From the NCBI GenBank assembly GCA_945878115.1, contig CAMDVD010000014.1, forward strand, positions 1 through 62,458: a stretch of DNA of 62,458 nt, in the 5' to 3' direction. Every line of letters begins with the position of its first letter. The stretch's first letter is position 1. This DNA is from Chitinophaga pinensis. GTDB taxonomy: Bacteria > Bacteroidota > Bacteroidia > Chitinophagales > Chitinophagaceae. Below are positions 17,030 to 26,963 of the stretch, in pieces. A model generated the notes under the pieces. That model did not search any database, had not been told where the DNA came from, and was given only the letters and a program-made list of their open reading frames with translations. Position numbers and translations under genes: made by a program.

Positions 17030-17062
17030 AAAGGAAGGCTTCGCTCAAAGCAAAGCCTTCCT
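17030..17062 (-). terminator. Terminator of the T9SS gene 17067-19034
   Basis: AAGGAAGGCTT and AAAGCCTTCCTT form an 11-base stem around a ten-base loop. On the minus strand the stem directly follows the stop codon and is followed by a short T-run. Confidence 0.7.
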
Positions 17063-17066
17063 TCAA

Positions 17067-19034
17067 TTAATTCGTCTTCGTTATTTTTTGGAAATAAGAA
17101 CCATGATCGGTTTTTATTTGTAGTACATAATTACCAGAAGAAAGTTTAGATACATGCATATCATGAACACCTGCTTTTACATTTTTATCTTCAGCAGAAT
17201 AAACAACATGACCAAATACATCACAAATAGTATACATAACTTTTGTAGACGTTTCCATTAATTGAATTTGCACATGCATCCAATCTGCAGATGGATTAGG
17301 ATATACATGAATTGAACCATCTTCAGCGCTTAGTGTATTCACTGCCAAACCAATTTCCACTTGATTACATGGAGCTGTACTATCGGCACCAAGCATGAAT
17401 AAAGTGTCTATTGAAACCGTTTGAACCACCATCATATTTTTATACGTATCATCTGCAAAATCTGAATTTTGTAATACCGTTCCAGGCTCAATATCGGTTT
17501 GATAAATGACTGGTAAAATATTTCCATTCACGATTTCTGGCGTGGATGGATAGGCTTCTTCCACATGCGCCGAGCGAGAAATATTAACTGGGTAAGTCCA
17601 TGAAGTTGCATTGTCATTGCTTCCAATTACAAATACATCTCGATAATTTTGTCCAGTATACGACGAGGATCCAAGCCATAATGGATGCACACCCAAGTCA
17701 TCTTCTGTAGTATCATTATCCATAATAGAAGTATAAGAAATCAATATTTTTTGCGGCACACTATTGACGATAGAAATGGAAGGCATGGATAATGTGCCAA
17801 TCGTATTATATACTGCACCAGGCGTAGCTGTTGTAGATCCACCGTAATGTTCGCCGATGCCAAAATTTCCTCCATCACAATTGTGGTAACTATACAATGA
17901 GTTGTCAATTAATTGAATACTATCTATTGCCGTATTGTAATAGGCTAAATAAGTAGAATAAAAATAACCATAGGATGCAGTTCCGGTTTTATACACGCGT
18001 ACAATTGGAAAAGCAAGATGGGATATGCCAGCATTATCAACGACTAGTGAATGTGAACCATCACATGTAAGCAATGTATCTGGAATGGCGTCTGCATTGG
18101 TGTCTGTACTAACTACACCAGAAAAATCATAATTATTTAAAGGCCAATCTAAAATGGTTTTCTTGGTCCAAGTTGCACCATGATCGGCGCTGGTCAACAA
18201 ATCCAAATCAGAACCTAAGTCTCCTAAAAGTATAGATACATTAGCACCATTCGCAGAAATAGAATAGGAATTTCCACCACCTCTATAATGACCAACGCTG
18301 TCTAAGTAAGGCATTGGAATCATATCGTCTAACCAAGTCAACCCATTATCATTGGAACGAGAGAAGAAATATCCATTTCTTATTCCATTCGACTTCGTCA
18401 ATGAATCATAGGAAGAAGCAACAACATAAATCCAATTACCAGACGCAGCTGCATGTGGCCACAAAGCTTTTTTTGTTGTGGCAGTGCCTAAATTAGCAGT
18501 CGTCCAAGTGGCTCCTGACTTTTTATTTGCAATTAAATTGAAGGTATTAAAATCGTGGCTAATAATTAATTCGGAAGTGCCGCCGCTTCCTGCAAATCCA
18601 CCAAAACCGCAACGAGTTGGTTCTAGTCTTGTGGTGGCTGGTGCTGTCCAAATACTGCCATCGAAATAGGCATATCCAGTGCCTCTATCGGCAAATGGAG
18701 AAGTTGCTGTTGCAGAAATTTCATCAGAAAAAATATAACATGCACTCAGGGTATTTCCATTTTGCAAAATCCTTCTTTGATTTGCTCCGTTCGTTTGCAA
18801 ATCATAAGTAGTAGTGCCTATCAATTCTTTATGCCCAAATGTAGAAGGGAAATTACTTCTCACTTTTTTTCCTTTGAATAAAGGGGTATGGAAATTGTTA
18901 TTGCTACTACCATTATCGCTCACCACTTTTTTACTAGCCGTTCCTGTTTTATATTTTGTAGGTGCAATAGTTTGCGCTTGCATGGATGAAAAATGGCATA
19001 ATGCAAGAAGCAAAAAGAGTAGATTTTTTTTCAT
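17067..19034 (-). CDS. T9SS type A-exported sialidase/BNR-like protein
   Basis: 655 residues. Signal peptide MKKNLLFLLLALCHFSSMQAQ, a Ser/Asn-rich linker, then a region of bladed repeats with Asp-box-like motifs (FSRSNDNGLTWLDD, TSADHGATWTKK, VIGSNDNATSWTYP), typical of sialidase/BNR propellers. The last ~75 residues are a type A sorting domain (VYPNPSADWMHVQIQL ... KLSSGNYVLQIKTDHG). The catalytic residues of true sialidases cannot be confirmed, so enzymatic activity is uncertain; a surface or secreted propeller is the safe call. A -7 box lies 23 bases upstream. Confidence 0.83.
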   Translation of the reverse strand: MKKNLLFLLLALCHFSSMQAQTIAPTKYKTGTASKKVVSDNGSSNNNFHTPLFKGKKVRSNFPSTFGHKELIGTTTYDLQTNGANQRRILQNGNTLSACYIFSDEISATATSPFADRGTGYAYFDGSIWTAPATTRLEPTRCGFGGFAGSGGTSELIISHDFNTFNLIANKKSGATWTTANLGTATTKKALWPHAAASGNWIYVVASSYDSLTKSNGIRNGYFFSRSNDNGLTWLDDMIPMPYLDSVGHYRGGGNSYSISANGANVSILLGDLGSDLDLLTSADHGATWTKKTILDWPLNNYDFSGVVSTDTNADAIPDTLLTCDGSHSLVVDNAGISHLAFPIVRVYKTGTASYGYFYSTYLAYYNTAIDSIQLIDNSLYSYHNCDGGNFGIGEHYGGSTTATPGAVYNTIGTLSMPSISIVNSVPQKILISYTSIMDNDTTEDDLGVHPLWLGSSSYTGQNYRDVFVIGSNDNATSWTYPVNISRSAHVEEAYPSTPEIVNGNILPVIYQTDIEPGTVLQNSDFADDTYKNMMVVQTVSIDTLFMLGADSTAPCNQVEIGLAVNTLSAEDGSIHVYPNPSADWMHVQIQLMETSTKVMYTICDVFGHVVYSAEDKNVKAGVHDMHVSKLSSGNYVLQIKTDHGSYFQKITKTN

Positions 19035-19056
19035 TGGAAATAAATTTTGAGTTGCA

Positions 19057-19064
19057 CAAATGTA
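19057..19064 (-). promoter_or_regulatory. -7 box of the sialidase-like gene
   Basis: Minus-strand TACATTTG, exact TAnnTTTG match, 22 bases before the ATG at 19034. No -33 box at 19-20 bases. Confidence 0.45.
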
Positions 19065-19072
19065 GTAAATTA

Positions 19073-19168
<96 letters not shown>

Positions 19169-19219
19169 TGAGTAATAAGAGCTCTAACTACTCAATACCA
19201 ACGACTCCATACTTCTTGA

Positions 19220-19275
19220 AGTGCAAGCCCTGAAAGGCGGACATATATTAGCGAGGCGGTATCGCCCCTCGCAAC
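19220..19275 (+). repeat. Short palindromic repeat, family E
   Basis: AAGCCCTGAAAGGCGGACATATATTAGCGAGG, followed by CGGTATCGCC and CCTCGC: two consecutive inverted repeats (GCCCTGAAAGGC-like and GCGAGG / CCTCGC). From general knowledge, elements beginning GCCCTGAAAGGGC.ATATAT are abundant in Bacteroidota intergenic DNA. Only one copy is seen in this window. The rest of the spacer to 19433 shows TTTGGAATT iterations and nothing else. Confidence 0.5.
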
Positions 19276-19433
19276 TTTAAGTTACAATTTGAACAATTGA
19301 ACCATTGATATTGAATGGATTCAAATTTGCATTTAGTTTTGAAAGATTATTTTAGGATTACTTTTTGGAATTTGGAATTTGACTTTTGGAATTTAAAACT
19401 AACTTGCGCATTCAAAATTTTTAAAATTAAATC

Positions 19434-19931
19434 ATGAAACAAAGTCAAATATTATTAGCTGAATTTCAACATGAATCAGCAAGCACACGCAAATTATTGG
19501 AGAGAGTTCCTTTCGACAAACCAGATTACAAACCGCATGACAAATCAATGTCCTTGGTACGCTTGGCTACCCATGTTGCTGAAATTGCAGGATGGTGGAA
19601 AGAGTGTTTGGTGAAAGATGAATTAGATTTTTCAGTGGGAGATTTTTCCCCAAAACAAATCAATAGCACAGAAGATCTATTAGCGCTTCATGATAGTTAT
19701 GTTGCAAGCTCAGTTGCAATATTACAAGAAGTAGCTGACGAAGAATTTGCAAAACCATGGACCATGCGTAATGGAGAAACCATTTATTTTACTATGCCAA
19801 AAGCAGCAGTAGTGCGTACTTGGTGTCTGAATCATTTATATCACCACCGTGGACAATTGACTGTTTACCTACGATTATTAGATGTGCCAGTGCCTGGTAT
19901 GTACGGCCCTACGGCAGATGAGCAAGGATAA
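19434..19931 (+). CDS. DinB family protein
   Basis: 165 residues. A four-helix-bundle DinB/YfiT-like protein: an N-terminal EFQHESASTRKLLERVP, the helix MSLVRLATHVAEIAGWW with the first metal His, and the C-terminal signature LNHLYHHRGQLTVYLRLLDVPVPGMYGPTADE with the other two metal-ligand histidines. The family contains metal-dependent thiol S-transferases and many uncharacterised proteins linked to stress; the substrate cannot be assigned. It stands alone and ends in a strong terminator. Confidence 0.9.
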   Translation: MKQSQILLAEFQHESASTRKLLERVPFDKPDYKPHDKSMSLVRLATHVAEIAGWWKECLVKDELDFSVGDFSPKQINSTEDLLALHDSYVASSVAILQEVADEEFAKPWTMRNGETIYFTMPKAAVVRTWCLNHLYHHRGQLTVYLRLLDVPVPGMYGPTADEQG

Positions 19932-19962
19932 TATAATTATACTTTTACCTTTTCTTCAAAAC

Positions 19963-20004
19963 TCCTTCTTGCATCCTTTTTCTTAAGATGTAAGAAGGTT
20001 TTTT
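19963..20004 (+). terminator. Terminator of the dinB-like gene
   Basis: CCTTCTTGCATC and GATGTAAGAAGG pair over 12 positions (one G-T), followed by eight or more T residues. Confidence 0.8.
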
Positions 20005-20216
20005 TTATTTCCATATACAGCTTTTCACCTTAGTAGAACAACTGTTATTATATACTTTTCTTGTTATAAAATGTAACGTGTCCATTTAAAAATGATATGA
20101 ACATGCAACTTATTGAACAAGCGAATAATAGGTTGAAAAACTGAGCAAGTCTTTTAGATTAGATATTCCTAACTTCTTTACTTAACTTGTCGTCTTATTT
20201 TTTCAAAAAACAAGTG

Positions 20217-23200
20217 ATGCGGCAACAATTTATTTTTATCTTCTTGGTGATGAACACGATGTGTTCGTTTATATACGCGCAAGAAGGGAAACTGCAATTT
20301 ATCGAAAATAAAACACAGTGGAATCCAACAGTAAAATACAAAGCGGATATACCTGGTGGTCATATTTATTTTGCGGATAATTTTTTTAGATATGTTTATT
20401 TCGACAAGAACAAGATTGACCAAATTCATGAAAAAAAGCACAAGGATCTGGATGCGGCTTATGCAACAACAATAGATTGTTACGCGTATGATGTTCAATT
20501 TGCCAATGCACATTCCAATCCTCAGATAAAAAGCTACGAGAAACTGCAGACGTACAATAACTATTTTATCGGGAACAATCCAGACAAATGGTCATCCAAT
20601 GTAGGTTTGTTTAAGAATATTGTTTATGAAAATTTGTATGATGGTATTAATCTAAACGCTTACAGTATAGGCACTTCATTTAAATACGATTTTGTGCTTA
20701 CCCCTGGCTCTGACGCTTCTTCTATAGCAATGTCTTACCATGGACTGCAACCTAAATTACATCAAAATGGGAGCCTTGTTTTTCAAACTGGGTTTTCAAA
20801 AATAGTTGAACAAAAACCATACGCGTATCAAACGATTAATGGACAAAAAATGGAAGTAAAATGTAGGTTTCAAAAAAATAAGAATAATGAAATTACCTTT
20901 GATTTCCCAGAAGGATATAACCATCAATATACACTCACCATTGACCCTATCCTCATATTTGCAACCTATAGTAGTTCTACAGCCATGACTTTTGGCTTTA
21001 GTGCGACCTATGACAACAACGGTAGTTTATACTCAGGCGGTGAATGTTTTGCTGTGGGATGGCCAACCATGGTTGGTGCATTTCAAATGACTTATGGAGG
21101 CGGCGTAGATGCTGGTATTAATAAGTATACTCCAACAGGAAATGGGCTTATTTATTCAACGTATTATGGTGGTAGCGCACAAGACTTGCCAAATAATATG
21201 GTGGTAAATAATAATTTTGAATTAGCAATTACAGGCAGTACAACCTCAACCAATTTAGCAACAACAACAGGTTGTTATGACAATACAGCAAACGGTGCTT
21301 CTGATATTTATGTTGCCCATTTCAACGCAACAGGTTCTGCATTAATTGGCGCAACTTATATTGGAGGAAGTGGCGCAGATGGTTCGAATGCAAATTCTTT
21401 AAGTCCAAATTATGGTGATTGGGCAAGAGGAGAATTATTGTATGATGCGAGTGGAGATATTCTTATTTCATCAAGCACTTCTTCAGCTAATTTTCCCACC
21501 ACAACAGGCGCATACCAAACAACTCTTGGTGGTGCACAAGACGGATGCGTCATCAAAATAAATCCAACTTGCACCAACTTACTTTTCAGTACCTTTTTAG
21601 GAGGTAACGATGATGACGCTTGCTTTGCTATCGCAATAAAAAACAATAATGATATTGCGGTTTGCGGTGGCACCCAAAGTACTAATTTTCCAATAACTAC
21701 AGGCGCTGCACTTACTACATTCCAAGGTGCTACGGATGGTTTTGTTTCTATATTAAATACTGCTGGTACAACCCTATTAAAATCTACTTATTTAGGTACT
21801 TCGGCATTCGACCATGCGTATAAAATCCAAATTGACATCAATGATAGTGTATATGTTTGTGGCCAAACCGATGGTGCTTATACCATTACGCCTGGATTAC
21901 TGAATAATGTTGGCGCAAATATTTTCATACAAGTTATGTCACCCGATTTGTCGACACTTGTTAAATCAACTGTGATTGGAAATTCGAATTCTAATTTAAT
22001 TCCAACAGCCTTTCTCAGAGATATTTGTGGTAATATTTATTTCTGTGGCTTTGGTGCGAATGCCGGATTAGCAGTAACCGCCAATGCTTATCAATCTACT
22101 TCTGGTGGATTTTGGTTAACCGTCATGGATGGCGCATTGACCAATCTCATATACGGTTCTTATATGGGTGTTCCTGGCGATCATTGTGATGGCGGTACCA
22201 GTCGATTTGATCCGCAAGGAATTGTTTATCATTCAGTGTGTACAGCTAGTAGTGGCGCTTACCAATCACCTGGTTGCCTTTCACCAACCAATCTTGCCGG
22301 TAGTTGGGACATCGCTAGTTTTAAATTCGACTTTGAAGCAGTGGGCGTACAAGCAGCTTTGGTGATAAATCCGAAAGATTCAGGTTGTGCTCCATATAAT
22401 GTAACCTTTACTAATAATTCTTCAGCCGCATTATCCTACCAATGGGACTTTGGCGATTCGGGAACTTCAAATGCCATGTCTCCAAGTCACACCTATATTA
22501 CACCGGGTGTTTACACAGTACGACTCATTGCAAACAATCCAAATTCATGTAACACCTCTGATACCGCCTATTCCACCATTCATGTCTTTGATGTGCAGCC
22601 ACCAGTACTTTCCGTTCAAGACACTGTTATTTGTGAACCTGGTATTTTTCAATTAACCGTCAATGCTTCCCCTACCATATACAGTCGTAGCTATTCTTGG
22701 GCACCTGCTGGTTTGGTGGTTGGAAATTCTAATCAGCAAACCATTCAAGTGAATCTTACTGTCCCTACAACCTTTACCATTACCGTTACCGATTCGGTGG
22801 ATAATCTTTGTAAACAAACTTCTACTGCCACTTTAAATGTAACACAATTTGACACCTCCTTATTTAAAGTAAGCCCGATAGACACTACCATCTGCATTGG
22901 TGAAAGCGTAATACTAACTGCGGTCGGTGGCGACTTCTATACCTGGACACCAAATATTGCTATATCTTCCACTACAGACCCCGTGGTGGTGGTATCTCCA
23001 TCTAATGATCTAACTTATAATGTTTTTATTAAAGATATCCATGGTTGTAAGGCAAACAGACAATCCGTCATCAAATTATTTCCACAAACCATTGTAGATG
23101 CTGGCGAAGATGAGGTGATACGGTATGGCGAATCCACACAACTACATGCAAGCGGGGCATCAAGTTATTTTTGGAACAACACCTCTACCCTATCATCATT

Positions 23201-23582
23201 GCTCATTAGTAATCCAATGGCAAGCCCTTCTGCAACGGAAACCTACTATGTACATGGCATTGATAACAATGGTTGTATTGATGATGATAGCGTAACGATT
23301 ATCGTAAGAAATTTAATTATCCCAAATGCGTTTTCTCCAAACAACGACGGTCTGAATGATTTCTTTAATGTAAAACCATCAGGCGATCATGTAGATATTC
23401 ATTCCTTTTTGATATTCGACCGTTGGGGTGAAACAGTTTATCATACGAATAAACTGGATAAAGGATGGAATGGCACTTTCGAAGGAACACTGAGTGAAAT
23501 TGGCACTTATTTTTATTTGATTGAATATACAATAGGCTCTAAAAAATATGTCGAAAAAGGAGATTTTACTTTATTGAGATAA
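20217..23582 (+). CDS. Giant secreted SBBP/PKD protein with gliding-type C-terminal domain
   Basis: 1121 residues from ATG 20217 (a ten-codon longer form from 20187 would displace the signal peptide MRQQFIFIFLVMNTMCSFIYAQ). The N-terminal domain (about 25-245) is the region that commonly precedes SBBP beta-propeller repeats; residues about 250-690 contain SBBP-like repeats (ATYIGGSGADG, STFLGGNDDDACFAIAIKNN, STYLGTSAFDHAYKIQID). A PKD domain is near 725-800 (YQWDFGDSGTSNAMSPSHTY), then Ig-like segments, and a type B/gliding C-terminal domain (IIPNAFSPNNDGLNDFF ... FDRWGETVYHTNKL ... KGDFTLLR). Exported through T9SS and probably surface-attached; an adhesin-like role is inferred. Confidence 0.87.
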   Translation: MRQQFIFIFLVMNTMCSFIYAQEGKLQFIENKTQWNPTVKYKADIPGGHIYFADNFFRYVYFDKNKIDQIHEKKHKDLDAAYATTIDCYAYDVQFANAHSNPQIKSYEKLQTYNNYFIGNNPDKWSSNVGLFKNIVYENLYDGINLNAYSIGTSFKYDFVLTPGSDASSIAMSYHGLQPKLHQNGSLVFQTGFSKIVEQKPYAYQTINGQKMEVKCRFQKNKNNEITFDFPEGYNHQYTLTIDPILIFATYSSSTAMTFGFSATYDNNGSLYSGGECFAVGWPTMVGAFQMTYGGGVDAGINKYTPTGNGLIYSTYYGGSAQDLPNNMVVNNNFELAITGSTTSTNLATTTGCYDNTANGASDIYVAHFNATGSALIGATYIGGSGADGSNANSLSPNYGDWARGELLYDASGDILISSSTSSANFPTTTGAYQTTLGGAQDGCVIKINPTCTNLLFSTFLGGNDDDACFAIAIKNNNDIAVCGGTQSTNFPITTGAALTTFQGATDGFVSILNTAGTTLLKSTYLGTSAFDHAYKIQIDINDSVYVCGQTDGAYTITPGLLNNVGANIFIQVMSPDLSTLVKSTVIGNSNSNLIPTAFLRDICGNIYFCGFGANAGLAVTANAYQSTSGGFWLTVMDGALTNLIYGSYMGVPGDHCDGGTSRFDPQGIVYHSVCTASSGAYQSPGCLSPTNLAGSWDIASFKFDFEAVGVQAALVINPKDSGCAPYNVTFTNNSSAALSYQWDFGDSGTSNAMSPSHTYITPGVYTVRLIANNPNSCNTSDTAYSTIHVFDVQPPVLSVQDTVICEPGIFQLTVNASPTIYSRSYSWAPAGLVVGNSNQQTIQVNLTVPTTFTITVTDSVDNLCKQTSTATLNVTQFDTSLFKVSPIDTTICIGESVILTAVGGDFYTWTPNIAISSTTDPVVVVSPSNDLTYNVFIKDIHGCKANRQSVIKLFPQTIVDAGEDEVIRYGESTQLHASGASSYFWNNTSTLSSLLISNPMASPSATETYYVHGIDNNGCIDDDSVTIIVRNLIIPNAFSPNNDGLNDFFNVKPSGDHVDIHSFLIFDRWGETVYHTNKLDKGWNGTFEGTLSEIGTYFYLIEYTIGSKKYVEKGDFTLLR

Positions 23583-23686
23583 AATGATAATTGGTTAAAA
23601 GAATTACAGTAGTTTATTTTACAAATCATGTACTTATTCTCTAAAATCATTTTTAAGTAGAAACTAATCGCAAAGATTTTTTCTTC

Positions 23687-23694
23687 TATATTTG
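23687..23694 (+). promoter_or_regulatory. -7 box of the methyltransferase gene
   Basis: Exact TATATTTG, eight bases before the ATG at 23703; likely near-leaderless transcript. Confidence 0.5.
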
Positions 23695-23702
23695 AAGCCT
23701 CT

Positions 23703-24428
23703 ATGCTAAGACTCATTAAATTTTTCAAAGACTTTCTACTAGTCTTTCCTATTACGTTTATCTTTCAACCTATTGCTAAATATTTAGCGTTCATTTATTA
23801 CTTCAATAGATTAATCATTTGGATATTTAAAAATAAAAACTCTATCGAGTTCAAAGATTTCTACACGCCATTAAGGAAATACGACAGAAGACTTAAGTTA
23901 TATGACTTTGTTTCAGACAAGCATCAATTAAAAACTACTGCCATCAACTACTTAGAATTTGGTGTTGCAAGTGGCGCTTCTTTCAAATGGTGGTTGAATA
24001 ATAATAGTAATCCAAACTCAACATTCAATGGCTTTGATACTTTTGAAGGCTTACCGGAAGATTGGGGTACATATAACAAAGGAGCAATGTCCTCCAACAT
24101 GCCACAAATCGATGACCAAAGAGGACATTTTATAAAAGGTTTATTTCAAGATACTTTAACGGCATTTATCAAAGAGAAAAATTCTTTATTAAATCAGTCG
24201 ACTAAAAAAGTAATTCACATGGATGCAGATTTATATTCTGCTACTGCCTTTGCATTATCGCAACTCTATCCATTTTTAAATAAAGGAGATTTAATTTTAT
24301 TTGATGAATTTTCTGTTGCTATGCACGAGTTTAAAGCATATGATGAATTTGTACATAACTTTTATATTAATTTAAAACCAATAGCTTCTGTGAATAATTT
24401 CTATCAAACTGTGTTTGAAGTCATGTAG
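23703..24428 (+). CDS. TylF/MycF-like SAM-dependent methyltransferase
   Basis: 241 residues. After a hydrophobic, basic N-terminus (possible membrane association; two short hydrophobic stretches in the first 45 residues) comes the class I methyltransferase core: motif I YLEFGVASGASFKWWL, then FNGFDTFEGLPEDWG, and VIHMDADLYSATAFAL with the metal-binding acids and FDEF near the end. These segments match the TylF/MycF/NovP group of metal-dependent sugar O-methyltransferases. The acceptor is not known; surface-glycan modification is a reasonable inference. It is monocistronic. Confidence 0.82.
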   Translation: MLRLIKFFKDFLLVFPITFIFQPIAKYLAFIYYFNRLIIWIFKNKNSIEFKDFYTPLRKYDRRLKLYDFVSDKHQLKTTAINYLEFGVASGASFKWWLNNNSNPNSTFNGFDTFEGLPEDWGTYNKGAMSSNMPQIDDQRGHFIKGLFQDTLTAFIKEKNSLLNQSTKKVIHMDADLYSATAFALSQLYPFLNKGDLILFDEFSVAMHEFKAYDEFVHNFYINLKPIASVNNFYQTVFEVM

Positions 24429-24594
24429 AAATTTTCTTCTCCCTATTTCTTCGGTTTCTGTTTAAGCTGATCTATTTCTAGAGCGAGCAACTCTGAGAAA
24501 GTTTACGAAATAAAATGCTCAATCAATTATTTCAAAATGAACTTGACTTTTATAGGTTTGATTTTAAGTAAACAAAAGTGCAAGGAATGTCGAG

Positions 24595-24602
24595 TATATT
24601 TG
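24595..24602 (+). promoter_or_regulatory. -7 box of the FG-GAP gene
   Basis: Exact TATATTTG, 16 bases before ATG 24619. The -33 position has no TTG. Confidence 0.45.
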
Positions 24603-24618
24603 TTTACAAATCAGACAA

Positions 24619-26211
24619 ATGAAAATAAGAAATCTATTATCAACAATCCTATTTATAATTCTAGGAGCTTTCAAAATGTCCGCCCAAACACCACAAATCA
24701 AATGGTGGTATGATTTGTTCGATTCTTCTTTCGGTCAATCTGCTGCAGGTGATATTGATAAAGATGGGAAATTGGAAATAGTCTTTGGTTGCTATCGCAA
24801 TGACAGCAGCATCTATGCATTGAATGGCGAAGACGGAAGTTTGCTTTGGAAATATAACACACATACAATCTCTGCCGAAGGATGTAATGATGTGGCAATG
24901 CTATTGTATGATATTGACAATGATGATACGCTTGAAGTGATTGCCCCTAGTTCCTGCAATCCAAAGACCTTTTGTTTACGAGGTAAAACGGGAGCAGTGC
25001 AATGGGCAAGTCCAACGGCAGGAAGTGATTCGCCGCCTACCATCGCAGATATAGACAATGATGGCAAGCCTGAAATTTTGCATGGAGGATTTGATGGTCA
25101 CGTTTTATGTCTGAATGCTGAAGATGGGAGTCAAGCTTGGTCAAAAACTGTATTCTCAAATTCTTGGGTACAAACAGCACCAACCATTGTTGATCTGGAT
25201 GGAGATGGGCAACTCGATTTTGTAGCAGGCACATGGGCATTCAGTCCGGACACAAGCCGCATATATGCTTATCGTGCAAGTAATCAAACTTTACTTTGGT
25301 CGAAAGCGGTAGCTGATTATATTTATCATGGCACAGCAACAGCAGACATAGATAATGATGGCAAGCCCGAATTGATTGTTGGAGATTATAGCGGTAAATT
25401 ATATGCGCTCAACGGTGAAAATGGGAGTACGCTTTGGGAGTATCAGGCGAGTGTGTATATCGGCGCACCAGCTACCATTGCTGATGTTAATCATGATGGA
25501 AATTGTGATGTGATTTTTTGCGATGCTTATGGAGTAGGTGCCCTATCGAATACTGGAGGATTAATTTGGTATTATAATATACCTGGTGTGGCTACGGCAT
25601 TTCGTGGTGTTGCTGTAGCAGATATTGATGGGGATAACCAATTGGATGTAGTATTTGGAACAAGCAAAGGACATGTAATTGTTCTAAAGGGAAGTAATGG
25701 AAATGTCATTTGGGATATGGACCTAGCCGCACATATTGGAAAGACATTCGATATAGATCATGCCCCTCTGGTAGCTGACTTCGATCAAGATGGCAAGATT
25801 GACATCTTTGTAGTTGGAGGTCATTCGGAATACCCTAATTTTCAAAATAATTATGGTCGCGCATATCTTATTACCGCAGGAACCGGTACAGGCCCTGACT
25901 GGCTAATGTTTCAGCATGATGAAAAAAGGCAGTCAAATTTGTGTGGTGCACCAGTCGGGGTTGAACCTATTATAGCTTCTCAAAATGTATCCCTTAATTT
26001 ATTACCAAATCCTGCTACAAATTATATTGAAATTGAATCCTCTGAAGATGGTGATATAACATTATGTGATGTATTTGGACAAATCAATATTTCTAAAACA
26101 ATGCACGGTGGTTATATCTGGTTTGATGTTAGCGGCTTGAAGACGGGATTATATTTTGTCACATTGAAAACGACTAAAGGAACAGTAGTCAGAAAGATGT
26201 TGAAAGAATAA
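24619..26211 (+). CDS. T9SS-exported FG-GAP/PQQ-like propeller protein
   Basis: 530 residues. Signal peptide MKIRNLLSTILFIILGAFKMSAQ. The body is a propeller alternating Ca-binding FG-GAP/VCBS-type repeats (DIDKDGKLEIVFGC, DIDNDGKPEILHGG, DLDGDGQLDFVAGT, DINDGKPE-type, DIDGDNQLDVVFGT, DFDQDGKIDIFVVGG) with PQQ-like strands (ALNGEDGSLLWKYNT, CLNAEDGSQAWSK, ALNGENGSTLWEYQ). The Asp-rich loops are good calcium sites. The C-terminal ~70 residues are a type A sorting domain (LNLLPNPATNYIEIES ... GLKTGLYFVTLKTTKG). Function unknown; an extracellular calcium-stabilised binding protein is inferred. Confidence 0.87.
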   Translation: MKIRNLLSTILFIILGAFKMSAQTPQIKWWYDLFDSSFGQSAAGDIDKDGKLEIVFGCYRNDSSIYALNGEDGSLLWKYNTHTISAEGCNDVAMLLYDIDNDDTLEVIAPSSCNPKTFCLRGKTGAVQWASPTAGSDSPPTIADIDNDGKPEILHGGFDGHVLCLNAEDGSQAWSKTVFSNSWVQTAPTIVDLDGDGQLDFVAGTWAFSPDTSRIYAYRASNQTLLWSKAVADYIYHGTATADIDNDGKPELIVGDYSGKLYALNGENGSTLWEYQASVYIGAPATIADVNHDGNCDVIFCDAYGVGALSNTGGLIWYYNIPGVATAFRGVAVADIDGDNQLDVVFGTSKGHVIVLKGSNGNVIWDMDLAAHIGKTFDIDHAPLVADFDQDGKIDIFVVGGHSEYPNFQNNYGRAYLITAGTGTGPDWLMFQHDEKRQSNLCGAPVGVEPIIASQNVSLNLLPNPATNYIEIESSEDGDITLCDVFGQINISKTMHGGYIWFDVSGLKTGLYFVTLKTTKGTVVRKMLKE

Positions 26212-26585
26212 AATAAGAAATAACTAACTAAAATTCAACTTTCGAAAAGCGCCATCGTATGTTTTTCCAACTCTACAATTTGTTTGAAAGTGAAACCAAA
26301 AGTAAAAGAGAATGAGAATTAAAAAATCAGGGTCTGCACACCGCTCTCGCTCTGTTTCTCACTCTGATTTTTTAGAAATCCCGATAGTGAATTTGTCGAA
26401 GACAGAAATGGTATAGGGCTTGGAAACAATGTATAAAGTGAAGATATTAAAAGAGTGAAAAGGTGTAATTAATATTTTAAAAAGGAGTAGGTTTTATATA
26501 AGAGGAATAGGAAGTAAGCTGTATTTAGTACAAGTAGTTGTACTTATTCCTATCCGTTTCAATAAGAAATTCTTACTTTTACCCG
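26212..26585. repeat. Spacer carrying family B repeat; left edge of the metal-efflux block
   Basis: No gene is visible between the FG-GAP gene and the His-rich gene. A family B hairpin is at 26321-26373. The short preceding stretch GAGAATGAGAATT is a degenerate inverted copy of part of the repeat. The rest is AT-rich without recognisable structure. Confidence 0.55.
26321..26373 (+). repeat. Repeat family B, copy B2 (left flank of the metal-efflux block)
   Basis: AAAAAATCAG ... CTGATTTTTT form a perfect ten-base stem. The inner sequence CGCTCTCGCTCTGTTTCTCA is shared with B3 at 33649-33702 and, diverged, with B1. It could also act as a terminator for the FG-GAP gene. Confidence 0.75.
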
Positions 26586-26963
26586 GTGCGGTTATTTTTT
26601 GCTAAAATATTTATTCTGATTTCAGGTCTTTGTTTACTTGGACATAATATTATTCCACACCATCACCATGAAAATGTAGTTGCTTCGCACCACCATCATG
26701 ATAACAATGACCATGATGAAGATGCTGACCATCATCACCATATTTTTTCATTCGGTCATCTTGATGATAGCTTCATCCTTTCACAAATTAGATATGATAC
26801 TCATTGGATTCTTGAATTCATCAATCCGAATCTCCCATTTAAATATGTCAAATCAGATTATTGTTATTCGACAACTCGTAATATCTTTATAGATGTCAAT
26901 GAATCACCACCACCAGATAGATATTTCATATCTTCGACTTATCGGGGTCCTCCTATTGTTTAA
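26586..26963 (+). CDS. Small exported His-rich protein, probable metal binder
   Basis: 125 residues from GTG 26586, which gives a good signal peptide (MRLFFAKIFILISGLCLLGHN); an upstream TTG at 26538 would add 16 residues in front of it. The mature start is extremely histidine- and aspartate-rich: HHHHE, SHHHHDNNDHDEDADHHHH, i.e. three His clusters within about 35 residues. The rest has no recognised domain. It precedes a CusA-type pump by two genes, so a periplasmic or membrane-facing metal-binding role in the same response is likely but inferred. Such His-rich ORFs commonly precede CusA genes in Bacteroidota. Confidence 0.75.
   Translation: MRLFFAKIFILISGLCLLGHNIIPHHHHENVVASHHHHDNNDHDEDADHHHHIFSFGHLDDSFILSQIRYDTHWILEFINPNLPFKYVKSDYCYSTTRNIFIDVNESPPPDRYFISSTYRGPPIV

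Noticed and set aside
20187-20216. Ten extra codons before the SBBP/PKD gene
   Set aside because: They precede an otherwise ideal signal peptide starting at 20217; extensions like this are likewise rejected at 34655, 40138, 60770, 61443 and 7440.
26680-26892. Alternative 70-codon ORF in the His-rich gene
   Set aside because: Another frame of the same DNA in which the His codons read as Met/Ile/Thr; no signal peptide in frame and weaker context.
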